Source: Paragordius varius
Taxonomy: Eukaryota; Nematomorpha
DNA length: 64,000 nucleotides
NCBI GenBank assembly: GCA_964247055.1
Contig: OZ176053.1
Coordinates: 3,348,001-3,412,000 of the forward strand
Direction: 5' to 3'
The notes below the pieces were generated by a model. The model was given only the letters and a program-made list of their open reading frames with translations. It had not been told where the DNA came from and ran no database searches. Positions within the stretch are counted from its first letter, which is position 1, and the number at the start of each line of letters is the position of its first letter. Made by a program: the position numbers and the translations under genes. Positions 15,001 to 25,684 of the stretch are shown here, piece by piece.

Positions 15001-16336
15001 TGATTTACGATTTGATTAAAAGTTAAAAATAAACAAAAAAGTCAAAGGACCAACTTGAACTGTTCAAGGACCAACTTGAAGTGTTCAAGGACCAACTTGA
15101 AATGTTCAAGGACCAACTTGAAGTGTTCAAGGACCAACTTGAAATGTTCAAGGACCAACTTGAAGTGTTCAAGGACACTCTTGAAGTGTAAATGGTATAT
15201 ATTGTGTCAAGAGGGTCTCTTGTTAAATTTAAATTTGGGATAAAGCAAATGATGGACTTTAATAAAAAATTGCGTTTAATAATTCCAAAATATTTAGCTG
15301 ATTTACACAACTGTTTTTTTAGCTATGAAAATAAAGACAAATTTCATTATACATTAACACTTGAATACAACACACTCATTTTAGTCCTTCGATTCAAATT
15401 GGGGTAGTTGGATACCCCAGGCCTGTTTAAAATCAAATACTTTAAAAAGTATGGAAGCAATCGAAACCATAATTTTATACTTATATAACATTAATAAACC
15501 GAAATATATAAAAAATTTTATTCAAAAATACTTGATATTACTTATGTTGAGCTAAAACGGAAACGTAAAAATTTAGTCAACGTGACATGTGTCAAATTGT
15601 AAAATTAAAAAATAATACAAAATAAACCGCTTTTTCTATTTCTATCAATGTTAGATGTAATTTATATAAAAAATCAGCTTTGGTTTTGCTCTTAAAATTA
15701 AAAGAAGGCGATATTTTGCAAAATTTTTGTAAAATAAAAATGGCGTCGAAGTAGTTTGAGATGGAACTTTTTTTAAAAAACAAAATTTTATCAAGATATT
15801 TTGGCATATTTATATAATATTTATTCGGATAGAAGCATAAATTCAAATTGGAACCGTTTCCTTCAGTAGTTTTTAAAAAATTTTTATTTAAATTTAGTCT
15901 GGGGTATTTAGATACCCCAATTTAAATCGAAGTGTTAAATTAATATTAAGGATAATATATAAACACCCAATATTACAGTCTGTATCCTTTACGTTATTAA
16001 ATAATTTTTTTTGTTAAATGGGTAAAATATTTGGTAGAATGAAAAAAACAAGAGTTCTATGGTATTAACCATATCATACATATTCAATAAAAATGTAAAA
16101 GAAGTATGGGGGAGAGCTTTGGAAATCTTTGGTAAAAAATGAAAATCTTAAAATATTGTTAAAGGGGGGGTAGTATTTTTGTTTATTTTTTTACAAAATT
16201 TTATTACTATTTTTTTCGAAAAATATTTTATTTTAAACAAAACAAATAAACCATGTAAATATTAATTTTTATATATAGGTAAAAAAATATTTAATCTATT
16301 AAACAGATATAGCAATGAAATTTAAAGATGTAATCA

Positions 16337-16399
<63 letters not shown>

Positions 16400-17926
16400 A
16401 CATATATATATATATGTATATATATGACTTTATTTTATCAAAAATTTACTTTTTTTCGTTAAATGGGTATAAATATTTGGTAAAGAATAGGAACATCAAG
16501 AGCTCTATGGTATTAATAATATCATATCAAAAAAGTATAAGAATAACCATAGAGCCTATTTTTGACCAAATATTTATACCCATTTAACGATAAAAAATAA
16601 TTTTGATAAAAAAAGATACATGACTGTAAGTTATATTTATTTTGTGCATGATCGAAACATGCAACATGGAATCTTAAAATATCAACAATTTTCACCAGGA
16701 CTCCAAAAATTTAATATTTAACAAGATAATCAGCTGTTTGCCGTTTTATTGACATTATTCACCTATATGGCGTTTGATCCAAAATTTTTCTTGGAATCCT
16801 AAAGCCCTCGTTCACTTATTTTAAAAAATTTATGACCTTAACGTTAATATAAATCGATTATTTATTATACATTTTACTCAATAAAATATTTAGACTGCGC
16901 TTTCGAATTCAACAGTATGGTAAATAATAATGGAACATTCACCAGCCCCAATTTTCCTGGGTTTTACCCACGAGACACGGAATGTTTTTACTTTTTTTAC
17001 GGAAAGCCGGAAGAAAAAATTAGAATATTTTTCCTATATTTTGATATTGAAGGGATATTTCCGTAAGTATATGATTTAAATCAGTCTTGTTATAAATAAT
17101 ACAATGATAATTTTTGCAAACAGAATTAAGAAGCAATTTGTCATAAATTATAACATTTCGCTGGAAAATCAGGACTATTACAGTAAAAAATGAAATTATA
17201 CAGACACAACGTAAAATTATAAAAAAATTTTCGAAAGACAATATAAATCTTTTTTTCTCCTAGTAAATTATTTAATTAAATTTTAAAATATATAATTGAT
17301 TGTGTTACCAATATACATCTCAAATTCACACATGGCGATTTAAAAGAATGAATTATATTTAAAAAAAAACAAGTTTAATAAAGTACATCAGTCATTTTAT
17401 AATAAATATTTGTCTTTATATTTTTACCTTTTTTCGGTGTAATTTCAATTTATACGCTATCTTTTTATATACGCATGAGATGTGTGCAATTGTTTTTAAT
17501 ACAGGATGCATTTTAATGCTAGCGCTGGTCAATTGGCAACACAGTATTGTATGGAAAAACAATAAAATGTTAAATAATATAAATAAAGTAGTAAAAATAG
17601 GACAAAATTTTATTTAACATTTTATTATTGTTTTTTCATATACTACTGTGTTGCCGATCGACCAACTATAATGTGATTAAGGTATCATTAAAATGCATAC
17701 TGATATTTAAAAAATTTGTGTTGCAGATGTATTGGTGATACAGAAAGTGATTACATAGAATTATCAAACTATCGGTCAGTAGACCGCAAATTCCCACGCT
17801 ACTGCGGAGGAACTAAACCACCTACCATTGTTTCCGACAATAATTTTTTCCGCATAACATTCAAAAGTAATGCGTTATTCGATGCCAGCGGGTTCGAAGC
17901 TCATTATCAATTCTACACACCAATAG
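2325..17926 (+). CDS. Multi-CUB protein, SOL-1 (Suppressor of lurcher)-like, 5'-incomplete
   Basis: Six exons with compatible phases: 2325-2710, 6586-6772, 7556-7746, 14475-14513, 16894-17062, 17727-17926. They encode the second half of one CUB domain, a complete second CUB, a short linker and a complete third CUB. CUB domains are extracellular binding modules. The linker DFGIRTGKQ followed by a CUB with FPGFYPRDTECFYFFYG and SDYIELSNYRSVDRKF matches, from memory, invertebrate SOL-1-like proteins, whose C. elegans member is an accessory subunit of AMPA-type glutamate receptors. The signal peptide and first half-CUB must lie before the window. Every CUB is split at the same point by a phase-2 intron just before its third cysteine, and between CUBs the introns are phase 1. 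Introns are 0.7-6.7 kb and carry most of the MITEs. The 3' end is uncertain; a tiny terminal exon is proposed separately. Sure of CUB and gene structure, moderately sure of SOL-1 kinship. Confidence 0.8.
3838..4112. mobile_element. ACCAT-ended MITE
   Basis: Ends TATACCATATACACTTC and the inverse of GAAAATGGTATA, with inverted subterminal copies of CACCCTCGAACAATT / GAATTGATCAAGGGTG. Confidence 0.6.
6586..7746 (+). CDS. CUB domain 2 (exons 6586-6772 and 7556-7746)
   Basis: The first exon follows TTACTTTCAG and reads STCDKT...NGTITSPNYPAPYPGKQQC...ITFLDFKLFHPQNNPH. The second follows GCGTAAAAG, begins with the completing base and CLDVDVVEIA, and ends FCGSTLPP...LNVDFKAYTSAPKVRGFKFQYSFVK. This gives the canonical CUB pattern: Cys, NGT-SPNYP-YP, C-Y-F, C-D-V-I, FCG and G-F-Y at expected spacing. 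A nearer acceptor at TTGTTTAG would put the frame into a stop, so the upstream AG is chosen. The intron is 783 nt. Confidence 0.8.
7858..8095. mobile_element. Short hAT-type MITE
   Basis: Left end CAGGAGTGTCCAACACAAAT then GGCTTCGCGGGCCGCATTT; right end TCGCGGGCTCCCTGG. Similar right ends (GCAAATTATGGATTTCCAAA) occur at 39.9 and 52.0 kb. Confidence 0.65.
8171..8468. mobile_element. ACCAT-ended MITE, second copy
   Basis: Inverted subterminal arrays CAATTCACCCTTGAACAATT and AATTGTTCAAGGGTGAATTT, right end AATGGTATATA. The inner part (AAATTATGTTTT, ATATGAAATATATCTT) resembles the copy at 3.8 kb. Confidence 0.6.
10017..12530. repeat. 541-bp tandem repeat array behind a hAT-like left end
   Basis: Starts with CAGGATTGTCTAATAACGG, a degraded version of the CAGGGGTGTCCAACACAAAT terminus. 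It then contains three near-identical units beginning GGAGAACGTGTTGG at 10664, 11205 and 12079, with a partial unit in the 874-bp gap between the second and third. Unit 1 and unit 2 differ at only a few positions, so the expansion is recent. Internal landmarks are CTTTTTACCCGCTCCCCCCG and GGAAAACCGGTAGACCCAAT. No right terminal repeat was found. Confidence 0.75.
12531..12580. other. Two adjacent GC-rich hairpins
   Basis: After a C-tract, GAAGTCC-GAA-GGACTTC can form a perfect 7-bp stem, followed directly by CTCGGGCTGC-GTA-GCAGCACGAG with a near-perfect 9-bp stem. It is an island of high GC between the tandem array and the palindrome. Confidence 0.5.
12585..13678. repeat. 1.1-kb palindromic (foldback) element with internal sub-repeats
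   Basis: The left arm starting AATTTAATAAATAGTAAAAT is matched by the reverse complement at the right end (ATTTTACTATTTATTAAATT). Arms run about 500 bp each with few mismatches. Within the arms a ~115-bp motif containing ACAGGTGAAAATTG, GGTTTTTAAAT and TTGTTAATTGTAATTAATTA repeats several times. Confidence 0.8.
13830..13994. mobile_element. Diverged CAGTCATGTATCC-family MITE
   Basis: The right arm is recognisable (CCAAATATTAATACCCAATT ... CATGACTG). The left arm is decayed. Confidence 0.5.
14475..14513 (+). CDS. 39-nt linker micro-exon of the CUB gene
   Basis: Bounded by ATTTTTAG and ATG|GTAAGA. With the split codons on each side it encodes DFGIRTGKQDNSYD, joining CUB 2 to CUB 3. Phases are 1 in and 1 out, consistent with both neighbours. 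The similar DFGI-x-G linker in invertebrate SOL-1-like proteins (recalled, not searched) supports it. Confidence 0.7.
14569..15199. mobile_element. ACCAT-ended MITE with expanded minisatellite arm
   Basis: Terminal inverted repeats TATACCATTTGCACTTCAAG and CTTGAAGTGTAAATGGTATA. The right arm contains a 21-bp minisatellite. Confidence 0.7.
15043..15178. repeat. 21-bp minisatellite
   Basis: About six and a half copies of TTCAAGGACCAACTTGAARTG, alternating A and G at one position. It has no spacers. Open frames in it on both strands result from the 21-bp period. Confidence 0.85.
15358..15934. mobile_element. TTAA-flanked MITE, copy 1
   Basis: Flanked by TTAA on both sides. The long end reads CACTTGAATACAACACACTC then CCTTCGATTCAAATTGGGGT; the short end, read inward, is CACTTCGATTCAAATTGGGG, so the two ends share an internal repeat. 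A TTAA target suggests a piggyBac-like source (inference). It lies in an intron of the CUB gene. Confidence 0.75.
15976..16170. mobile_element. Partial CAGTCATGTATCC-family MITE
   Basis: Left end CAGTCTGTATCCTTTACG followed by TTAAATGGGTAAAATATTTG. The right end is lost or replaced by A/T-rich sequence with a G run. Confidence 0.5.
16339..16424. repeat. TA microsatellite
   Basis: About 85 bp of nearly pure (TA)n with a few GTATAC interruptions. Smaller (AT)n tracts are at 5770-5796, 5995-6024 and 18825-18862. Confidence 0.9.
16424..16626. mobile_element. CAGTCATGTATCC-family MITE beside a TA microsatellite
   Basis: Both arms are present (TTAAATGGGTATAAATATTT and AAATATTTATACCCATTTAA); the right end is GATACATGACTG. 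The left terminus has merged with the TA repeat. Confidence 0.65.
16894..17926 (+). CDS. CUB domain 3 (exons 16894-17062 and 17727-17926)
   Basis: The first exon reads CAFEFNSMVNNNGTFTSPNF then YPRDTECFYFFYG and ends FDIEGIFP. The second begins CIGDTESDYIELSNY and contains VDRKFPRYCGG and GFEAHYQFYTPI. It has all conserved CUB cysteines and aromatics. The splice is phase 2, immediately before the third Cys, exactly as in CUB 2. The donor at 17927 (G|GTATTT) leaves phase 1. If unspliced, the frame stops after four more codons. Confidence 0.8.
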
Positions 17927-18823
17927 GTATTTTTATTTAATTGTTTTTTAATGGATATCCTGTTGAACATAAAATTAGATGAAATTATACAGACAAAATT
18001 TAATAAGTAAACGCAAATATTTTTTTAAATGGCAATATTTGTAAAACGTTGATATTTTTAATTATAACTTATCATGTTTCGCAAAATAAATATATATGAT
18101 TAGTACACTCATATATATAGATTTTAAAAATGTAATTCTAAATAGTTTGTTTTTGAAATATCAAGTTTAAAAAGTATAGTCTTTTTAAAAAAAATATTCT
18201 TTTAATATTTACGTTTTGTCCCTATTATTTCAATTTTTACTGTGAACGTTTTTAATTTTTCAATATCAGATTATTTATCATAGAAATAATTAATTTAAAT
18301 ATATTTAATACACCTGAGCTGATTTTAAATTATAAAAAAATCAACTTTTACCATGTTTTAAATAATCATCTCGTGGGACATTTTTGCCCTTGTAATTTAA
18401 GTAAAAAGATTATAACCACCCAGATATTAATCGATATTTTTTCAAAAAAATTTAGAAAATAAAATTCAATACAACTATCAAAATTTTGGAAGAAAAAGCT
18501 CAATTCCTCAAACACATCTCACATATCTCATTCTTATTATATTTTTAAATTATTTATATGGTTAATTTTTATATTTTATATGTAATTAGGAACCAAATAG
18601 TTCTTCCAAAAATATTAAATTTACGATGATATATATACATATTCTACATATCCACAGAGTCATAATCAATTATTTTGTATTAATTTTTTATAAATGCAAT
18701 CAGTGTATATTATTATAATAAATAAATTTTAAAAACGATAAAAGTTTAATTAAAAAAACTAAATAGCCACTATAAAATCCCAAAAGTAAGTTGATTGATT
18801 GTAATTTAAGAGATTTACACTGG

Positions 18824-18863
<40 letters not shown>

Positions 18864-20314
18864 TCTTAAATATATATATAGAATTTTCTGTGCTCAATAA
18901 ATTTCTGAGGTAGTAAATAATTTTAACTATAGTTTTAACGGTTTTCTATGGTAAATCAAAGCCTATACAACACCGAATATCAATTTTAGCTTAAAAGTAC
19001 AATTACTTATCATTCAAACAAATGTGGTTTAGGTTTTGGTGCCATGTTCACCATTGAATTATGAGTTATGATGAAAATTGCATGATTCAACTTCAAAGTT
19101 TTAAAAAAGATTTTTTATTTTACAGTAGCCATAGTTATAAGAATGACAAATGATATATTTAACTTTGTTTTAATATGTCGAACAATTGTTTCGTTTTTAA
19201 AATTTTCCTTAATAATAATAGCTTTGTCAGTATTTTAGTTTTTAAAAAACGACCTATTCATTATGATTTTGGGTTTCTAAAGATGTTTAGTAAAATAAGA
19301 AGGTAGAGTGTACATTATGTATGTATATTATCTTTAAACTGTCCTATTTCGAAACAACCACTAATCATTATACACATTACTAGTTTACCAATGTTGCCAT
19401 TGATAGGGATAGTCATTATTAACGAAAAACTTTATGTCATCATTCATCAGTAATTTCTAATGATTTTCCTGGTTTTACACTAACTCTAGTCACCTAATGT
19501 TCTTATCTAAGATTTTCTTCACCATATATCAATTTAAGTTTTTCGTTGAGAATGATGAAGATACATGTAGTAAGTTTTCATCTAAATATATAAATTCCCA
19601 AACTAATAATTCAATTATATCCCTTTTCACAGGCAAAAACTAACTTGCGGCATCATTTTTTAACATTGGTTCGAATTTTGTTTCATAATTTTTTACATAG
19701 ATTCATGAGCTAAATATGATAAAAATCAAAAATAGGAAACTCAAATACGTCATATAAACAAATTAAATAAGAATAATGCAAGAATATATCAATTTCCTTT
19801 AATATTTATATGAAAGATAATACGTTTAAATAGGGCCATGTTAATCAACCTTAAAACAGCATTTTGGGAAATGGACCTCGTTAACGTTAAGAATAACCAA
19901 ATTGAATTTCTAAATTTCTTATGGCTTAATTTTTAAAACAATTTAAACCAATTTTGTGGCTTAATTTAATGCCTTATAACTGAAAATGTAAGTGAAAAAT
20001 ATTGTTTTATAATATGTTTGAGCCTACTTCAAATGAATCATTCTTATAAAGGAATTTATGACTGCTCAACGGCTCATTACATGTCAATTTTTATGCAAAT
20101 ATACATTTTGAATTATTGCAGTGAATTTGTTATAAAAATTTTATGTTAAAAATTATTTTTGCTAAAATTCTCAAATTTTACTTTAAAAGAATTTTTGTTT
20201 TATAATTTCTAGTTTAAATTTCAAGAGTTTTATTTCATATGAATTTTTTAATATTATAATTTGCAATTTGCCGTTAAATTCTTACATACTAATAAATTAT
20301 ATTTCTTTATTTAG

Positions 20315-20349
20315 CTGGAATGCTTCCATTTAATACGGAAAAAATATAA
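20315..20349 (+). CDS. Possible terminal micro-exon of the CUB gene
   Basis: After TTCTTTATTTAG the sequence continues the phase-1 codon and encodes AGMLPFNTEKI then TAA, which would end the protein shortly after CUB 3. Only phase compatibility, a good acceptor and position support it. The alternative is that further exons lie beyond the window or were not recognised. Confidence 0.3.
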
Positions 20350-20521
20350 AAAAAAGGTTTAAGAGGTCACGTTTTTCTAAATTTTATATTTCTAAGAAAT
20401 TTTTTTATTAAATATACGTCCTTAAAACCCCCTTATCATCAGTATTTTTAGAGTATTAAAATCTTCAATTTGGGGTAAAAACCCCTATCTTTTTTATTAT
20501 ACGTTTTTTAGACATCTTAAC

Positions 20522-22579
20522 CAGGGATGTCGAAGATGCGGCCATCCAAAATATTTATTCAGCCCGCTAAAAATTTTAAACACAAAATTTTACGAAATCT
20601 AAGAGATTTTGTTAACCTAGTTTTTTCATTAATCTTTCCGAATTTTGGCAATGAACTAGCAAAAAATGTTAAAATAGGTTATTTTACAGTAGGTCTTAAT
20701 TCTTATATATTAGCTGACCCTGTCACGCTTCGCTGTGACGTAGTCTCACCGATAATTATTCTAAGTAATTTGCAATAAATAGAGGTAATGGAGTTAAAAA
20801 AATAATAAAAAAAATATTTTATAAAAAGAATGTCTTATTCTTTTACGGGTTTTTGCATGGACTCAAATATTGCTAACTCAAAATTGACTACATTTTCACT
20901 GTCATTAAAGTAAATATTCAACTATCATTGGATTTATTTTGAGATTTTTACGAAATCATGGTTAAAAGTTTTATTTTGAAATTATGTTCAGACAGGTGGG
21001 ATCAAGGAATCATTTGTGGTCCCTTTCTAAAGGAGAGAATGAACTGTCGTATCGCTTCTTAGGTTTTTTGAAAATTAGCTTCAAAACCACGCCATTTTTG
21101 TACGTCTCAGTTTTAAACCGGTAGACCCCTACATTCATAGACCTGTATGGAAAAGCGCTGTAAAATCTTTGCCTTTATAGAGCAAATATTTGGAATCATC
21201 TTCGATATTATCGTCTCAGGGTTATTCGAAAAAATACCTCAACACTTAATAATCGTTGTGTGATGCGTATTTTAAGGGCATAAAGGCCCCAAATTAACGG
21301 CTAATAAAAAACACCTGACCTTAATTTTTACCTAGTTACGGGTATTATTTCAAGCTTTTAATGAAGTCATATGGTTTCATAAATTTGTAAATTAGCTCCA
21401 AAACAGCGCGATTTCTACATAGTGGCTCAGTTTTTGGCGGGTAGCTCGGCAGGTATAAAAAAAATGTTGAGCAAAATTTTCGCATTTATAAGGGGGGAAT
21501 ACATGGAATCATTATTCATTCCTTATGTTCTTAATAGTTTATGGAAGAATGGCTTCAAAACTAAATAATAGTTCAATGATAGTGCATTTTTTAGGGCGTA
21601 AAGGGCCTATTTAACCGCTAATTTTAAAAAACCGCTCGACTTAAATTTATGCCTTTTTACGGGAGGCCCTCATAAAACTTATATGGCCTGATAATTTTTC
21701 GGAAAATTAACGCCTAAACAACGTATTTTTGTTATGGCGCAGTTTTGGCGGGTGGCTCTATAGACAGAAGCTGATACAAAAAAAGCGCTTAATTAAATAT
21801 TTTTTACGGAGACCTGTAATCATGATTGATTCCATATCTCATTAGTTTTTGGAAAAACTGCCTCAAAATTGAAAAATCATTCTATGGCGGCGCATTTTTC
21901 AGAGCGTGAAGGGCCTAATTAACGGCTAATTTTAAAAACCTTGCCTTGTTACGGGTAATTTTAGTTTTCTGAATAGCCCCAAAGGCACGCTATTTCGATA
22001 TGACGAGTCAGTTTTTAGCGGGTATCTTTTTACCTAGCAGCTATCATCAAAAAAGACTTGACTAAAATTTTTGCCTTTTAACAGGGAATACCTGGACTCC
22101 TTATTGAATATTTACGGGCTCATACTTTGGGCGAAAAATAGATTCAAAAAATTATTTTTGTGGACCTAATTTTTTTGAAAAAAAATGTCATTTTACGGGG
22201 GGAGCGGGTAAAAAGAGGGCCTAAATTAAAAAAGCGAGCCGACTATGTTCGGCGCAATCGAAAATAAGTAAAAAAATCATATTTGAAATCAAATGGTCCA
22301 ACACGTTGTCCAGAAAATTGTCTCAAAGACACGATTTAAAACCCGTTTTTCACACGGGGTGGGCCCGAACTGGGGGCTTATTTCGAAAAAAGGGCGAAGC
22401 TATTGTCGGGGCATTCATTAATGATTATATTTTTTCGATATTTGGTTTGAATGTGTCTACCGGTTTTTCGGAAACAGATCACAAAGCCACCACTTTCCAT
22501 TTTTATAAATATATAGATTTGTTAAGCCCAAATAAATTCCAAATGCGGCCCTCAAAGCCATTTGTGTTGGACACCCCTA
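20522..22579. mobile_element. Non-autonomous hAT element with internal repeat units
   Basis: Starts CAGGGATGTC and ends TTGTGTTGGACACCCCT, flanked by near-identical 8-mers ATCTTAAC and ATCTAAAC. There is no transposase. The interior holds four or five imperfect repeats of roughly 300-350 bp (GGGCCTAATTAACGGCTAAT, TTTTTGGCGGGTGGCTC, TTGCCTTTTTACGGG). The last ~450 bp is the reverse complement of the 541-bp array at 10.6-12.5 kb. Confidence 0.75.
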
Positions 22580-24544
22580 ATCTAAACTATAGTAAAAACC
22601 AAGCTATAAAAATATTAACATTCAAGCTACTTTATTTAAAAGCATTTAGGGAAATATGTCGACTTATAAAATTTTTTTGAATTAGGAATAGTTCTGATTA
22701 TCGCTATTTATTGTGATCAGTGGTTGTTGGAAACGTCTATTGCGTTATCGACTGTTAGCAATTTTATGGGATAACTTTCTCAACTCGGTTCTATCATGGG
22801 CTTTTCGAGATATTTTTTGCAGTGATATTTTGGAAAGTGATAAAATATCGTCCATCCAACGAATACGTCCCCCTTCCTCTCTCACCATTTATTTTTCCTA
22901 ATATTATATCATTTTCAAAGACAAAAAATATTTTACTTGCTCAAGGGCCATAATACCGATGAAATTTTCAAAGCTGTTTTATACATTTGTAGAATTTTTT
23001 ACTCCAAATAAATAAGTAAAAAATATAATGAATATTTCAGGTCATAAAAAGCTACTTTTAGGGCCACGGTTTAAGTATCGCTAATTTAGATTCTTATAAA
23101 TTTATAGGTTTACAGAATTGATCTTCCAGTAAATTAAGAAATCGAACACCTAAAAATTGGATCGCTGATTCGATTAAAAGTTTATACTAATTTATATCTT
23201 TTTTAATATTGACCCAATAATTATTAAATTAGTTGTCAGATATTAGTAATAAACGCTTTAATTATTTGATCTATAGTATAAGTGTCTATACTGGCCATAT
23301 TCCACTTAAACACATATTTGATTACCATTTTCACAGGTCTCAAACCAAAGTAATTTTTTTATAATGGGTCATATAAATGGTAAACAAAACCTACTTTAAA
23401 ACAGTTTGTTTGATTTTATACGAGAGGATTACGTTTTATCAACATATAAAATTGGCCGATTCGCCATAAAAATTATTTTCTATGCTTTAATTTATATATA
23501 ATCAATTTTAATGTTTTAATAAACATGAGAAAATTTAAAGTTTTACTTAACATATTAAAGATGGCTTTTTAGGTTTATATTAATGTGACCTGATAATTTG
23601 AACTTGACGCAGTACAAAATTAAAACCCTGTTTTTGCACCATCGGTGTGGTATATCACACAGTTTCCACAAAAAAATGATGAAATAATATTCTGATAGGA
23701 AAATATCAGGATTATCATGGTGCTTTGGTTTTAACCATTACGAGTTATTAAAGAAAGTTATAACACTTTTGTGGTAAATGCTCCGTATAAAATTGCAAAA
23801 GGTGCGCACTTTTTTCAAACATATTTTTTGGTGAAAGCTAAATGATTAATTTTAAAAAACATCACTAAAATATAACATAAACTACATAATGAAAAGGAAA
23901 ACAATATTTTAAAAATTTTAAATTTTTTGACGTGAGTAAAAGTCCCAATTTTTTGACTCTGTTAAAATAGACTGTTACATTAAAATAAACGCAAAATTCC
24001 GATGTGGAGTAATTTAAAATATATGATATCAGCTAAATATATTTTTAAACAAATGCAAATTTTCAAAAATATTTTTAGAAAAATTGTGTTGTTGAAGCAT
24101 ACTTCATACTATTTTGAGTATGATGGAAAGATTTAAACGGTTGAGATGTTATAAAATTTAATAAATTCGATAATGCTAAATATTTTTATCACTTAGATTT
24201 TGATTAAAAGATTCCGGTTTCAAATTAAGGTTAAATAAAAATTGTATTTTTTACAAAAATTCACCAAAATTTGCAAGCAAACAAACATTTAAATTAAAAT
24301 TTCAAATTTATTTATAAAAAAATAAGAAAACTAGTTTAGGAAATAAATTAAATAATATCATACCTCCCACCATATAGTTTTTGAAAAACGTAAAAACTTT
24401 TAATTTTTACGAAACATAAATTATTTCGAAATCATAAGCCATATATAATAAATTTTAAATAATAGTTACGGGAATAACAATTTTCTTTATATTCCACATA
24501 ATTATAACAAAAAATGTTTCTCAACTTCATCAAACATTTATGAA
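22580..24544. other. Intergenic, no gene recognised
   Basis: AT-rich DNA. From about 23.65 kb it is related to the P-ORF segment at 35.0 kb. Confidence 0.5.
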
Positions 24545-24785
24545 AATATCATAAATAAATTTTGTTAATTTTAAATTTTGAGGCACCTCTTTTTGCGGAT
24601 CCTGTGTGAAAGAGTCATTAGCCTGAATCTTACGTTGGAGTCCGAGATTTATAGTTTTACCACTGCGCGACAATTATAAGCGGTTCATATCCAAAATCCA
24701 ATTTATAATTCGAGCAGAAAATAAAAAATTAACGAATTAACAATAGACCAATCTTAGATTTTTTCCCTCAAAACGAACCATTTCA
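24545..24785 (-). pseudogene. Decayed third copy of the P ORF
   Basis: The minus-strand frame reads LGLQRKIQANDSFTQDPQK, aligning with LHRKTRANDPFTQCFRK of P1, but with stops in the hydrophobic and middle parts. Flanking DNA from about 23.65 to 24.85 kb is recognisably related to 35.0-35.8 kb (shared ATCAGGATTATCAT and ATATCATACCTC). Confidence 0.5.
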
Positions 24786-25216
24786 TTACAAGTTACGGGC
24801 TAATTTTAACAGAGGGGTTACTATTTCAAATTCTAAAATAATTTTTTTGAATAAAAAAAGGTCTATTATATATTCGTAATCAGTTTTTTTTAATTTCAAA
24901 AGGCACTACAAAAGTGGGCGCAGTACAGTCGTAGTTTATTCTAAAAATCCAGTACTGTCTGTGAAAAACAGCCTATTTGGTCACATTAGTTTATATAGAT
25001 ATTGATTTTTGAAATAAAATTATAAATTGGAGTTAAATATCGATTCAAAGATGGGGCGTTTAAAAAATCATTGAACATAAATACATTTAAAGAGGAATAA
25101 CTGTTTATAGCTATCGCATTACAATGGTTCAAATTAATTTGTCAAGTCAAATACAGATATAAAATAATTTTATAAAAGAAAAATATTTGCCCATGGTAAA
25201 ATTTATTTATCACAAA

Positions 25217-25635
25217 TTATATATCATCATCCGAATCATCGATCCGATGTCGTTCAAACTAAAATTATATTTAATATACCTTGACTGTAGATTTCGGTTT
25301 TTGTTGTTGTTTAATTTGTTCCAAAATTTTTATAATTTGCTCTTCATTAAGCTTATATATTTTAATAAATTGTTACCTGAGATTGTATGCGGCCGTATTG
25401 TGCCATTTGAATTATCATATTTTCAAGCGATTTTCCCTTTTCAGGCTTGGCCAAAAGAATAGTACTGACTAAAATAAAATAGCAAAATATTACGTCTTGC
25501 TCTAGCCTTCTGATCTAACACAGAAGTTAATATATTATTTCGCATTTGTTCTTGTTTAGCAGCATATTCCTGAGCCTGTTCTTCTTGCTCCTTTTTATTG
25601 GAAACAGACTCTTCACCTTTTTGCTGTAAATTCAT
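25217..25635 (-). CDS. PDCD5: PDCD5 (programmed cell death protein 5 / TFAR19 family)
   Basis: Four exons read on the minus strand: 25635-25494, 25468-25377, 25351-25280 and 25258-25217, giving 115 aa. PDCD5 is a small helical DNA-binding-family protein, nuclear and cytoplasmic, linked to apoptosis and chaperonin binding. Diagnostic blocks: MRNNILTSVLDQKARARLS, AKPEKGKSLENMIIQMAQYG, and a C-terminus VKFERHRIDDSDDDI that matches the family's basic-then-acidic tail. Introns are only 25, 25 and 21 nt, all GT-AG, and removing them restores the frame exactly. The start at 25635 gives a protein about 10 residues shorter than human because the usual N-terminal helix (DEELEALRRQRLAEL type) is not found; an in-frame stop lies upstream. 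It is divergent from the gene starting at 25685, about 50 bp away. Confidence 0.93.
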
Positions 25636-25684
25636 GTGCACGGGACTACCACCAAAATATTTGCCGTATGTTTAAATTTGATAT
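25636..25684. promoter_or_regulatory. Bidirectional promoter / 5' UTR gap between PDCD5 and its partner
   Basis: Only 49 bp separate the two divergent start codons, so both 5' UTRs and much of the promoter must sit here or overlap the coding regions. No TATA box is obvious. Confidence 0.4.

Noticed and set aside
15043-15178. CRISPR-like array
   Set aside because: Repeats are directly contiguous with no unique spacers, in an animal genome.
15023-15310. Repetitive ORFs on both strands (SWSLNTS / CSRTNLK)
   Set aside because: Products of the 21-bp minisatellite, whose period is a multiple of three.
16315-16587. ORF with a YIYIYI stretch
   Set aside because: Translation of the TA microsatellite and the neighbouring MITE.
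22306-22680. 124-codon plus-strand ORF
   Set aside because: Spans the internal repeat and the end of a non-autonomous hAT element; the same repeat at 10.6-12.5 kb is not open in the corresponding frame.
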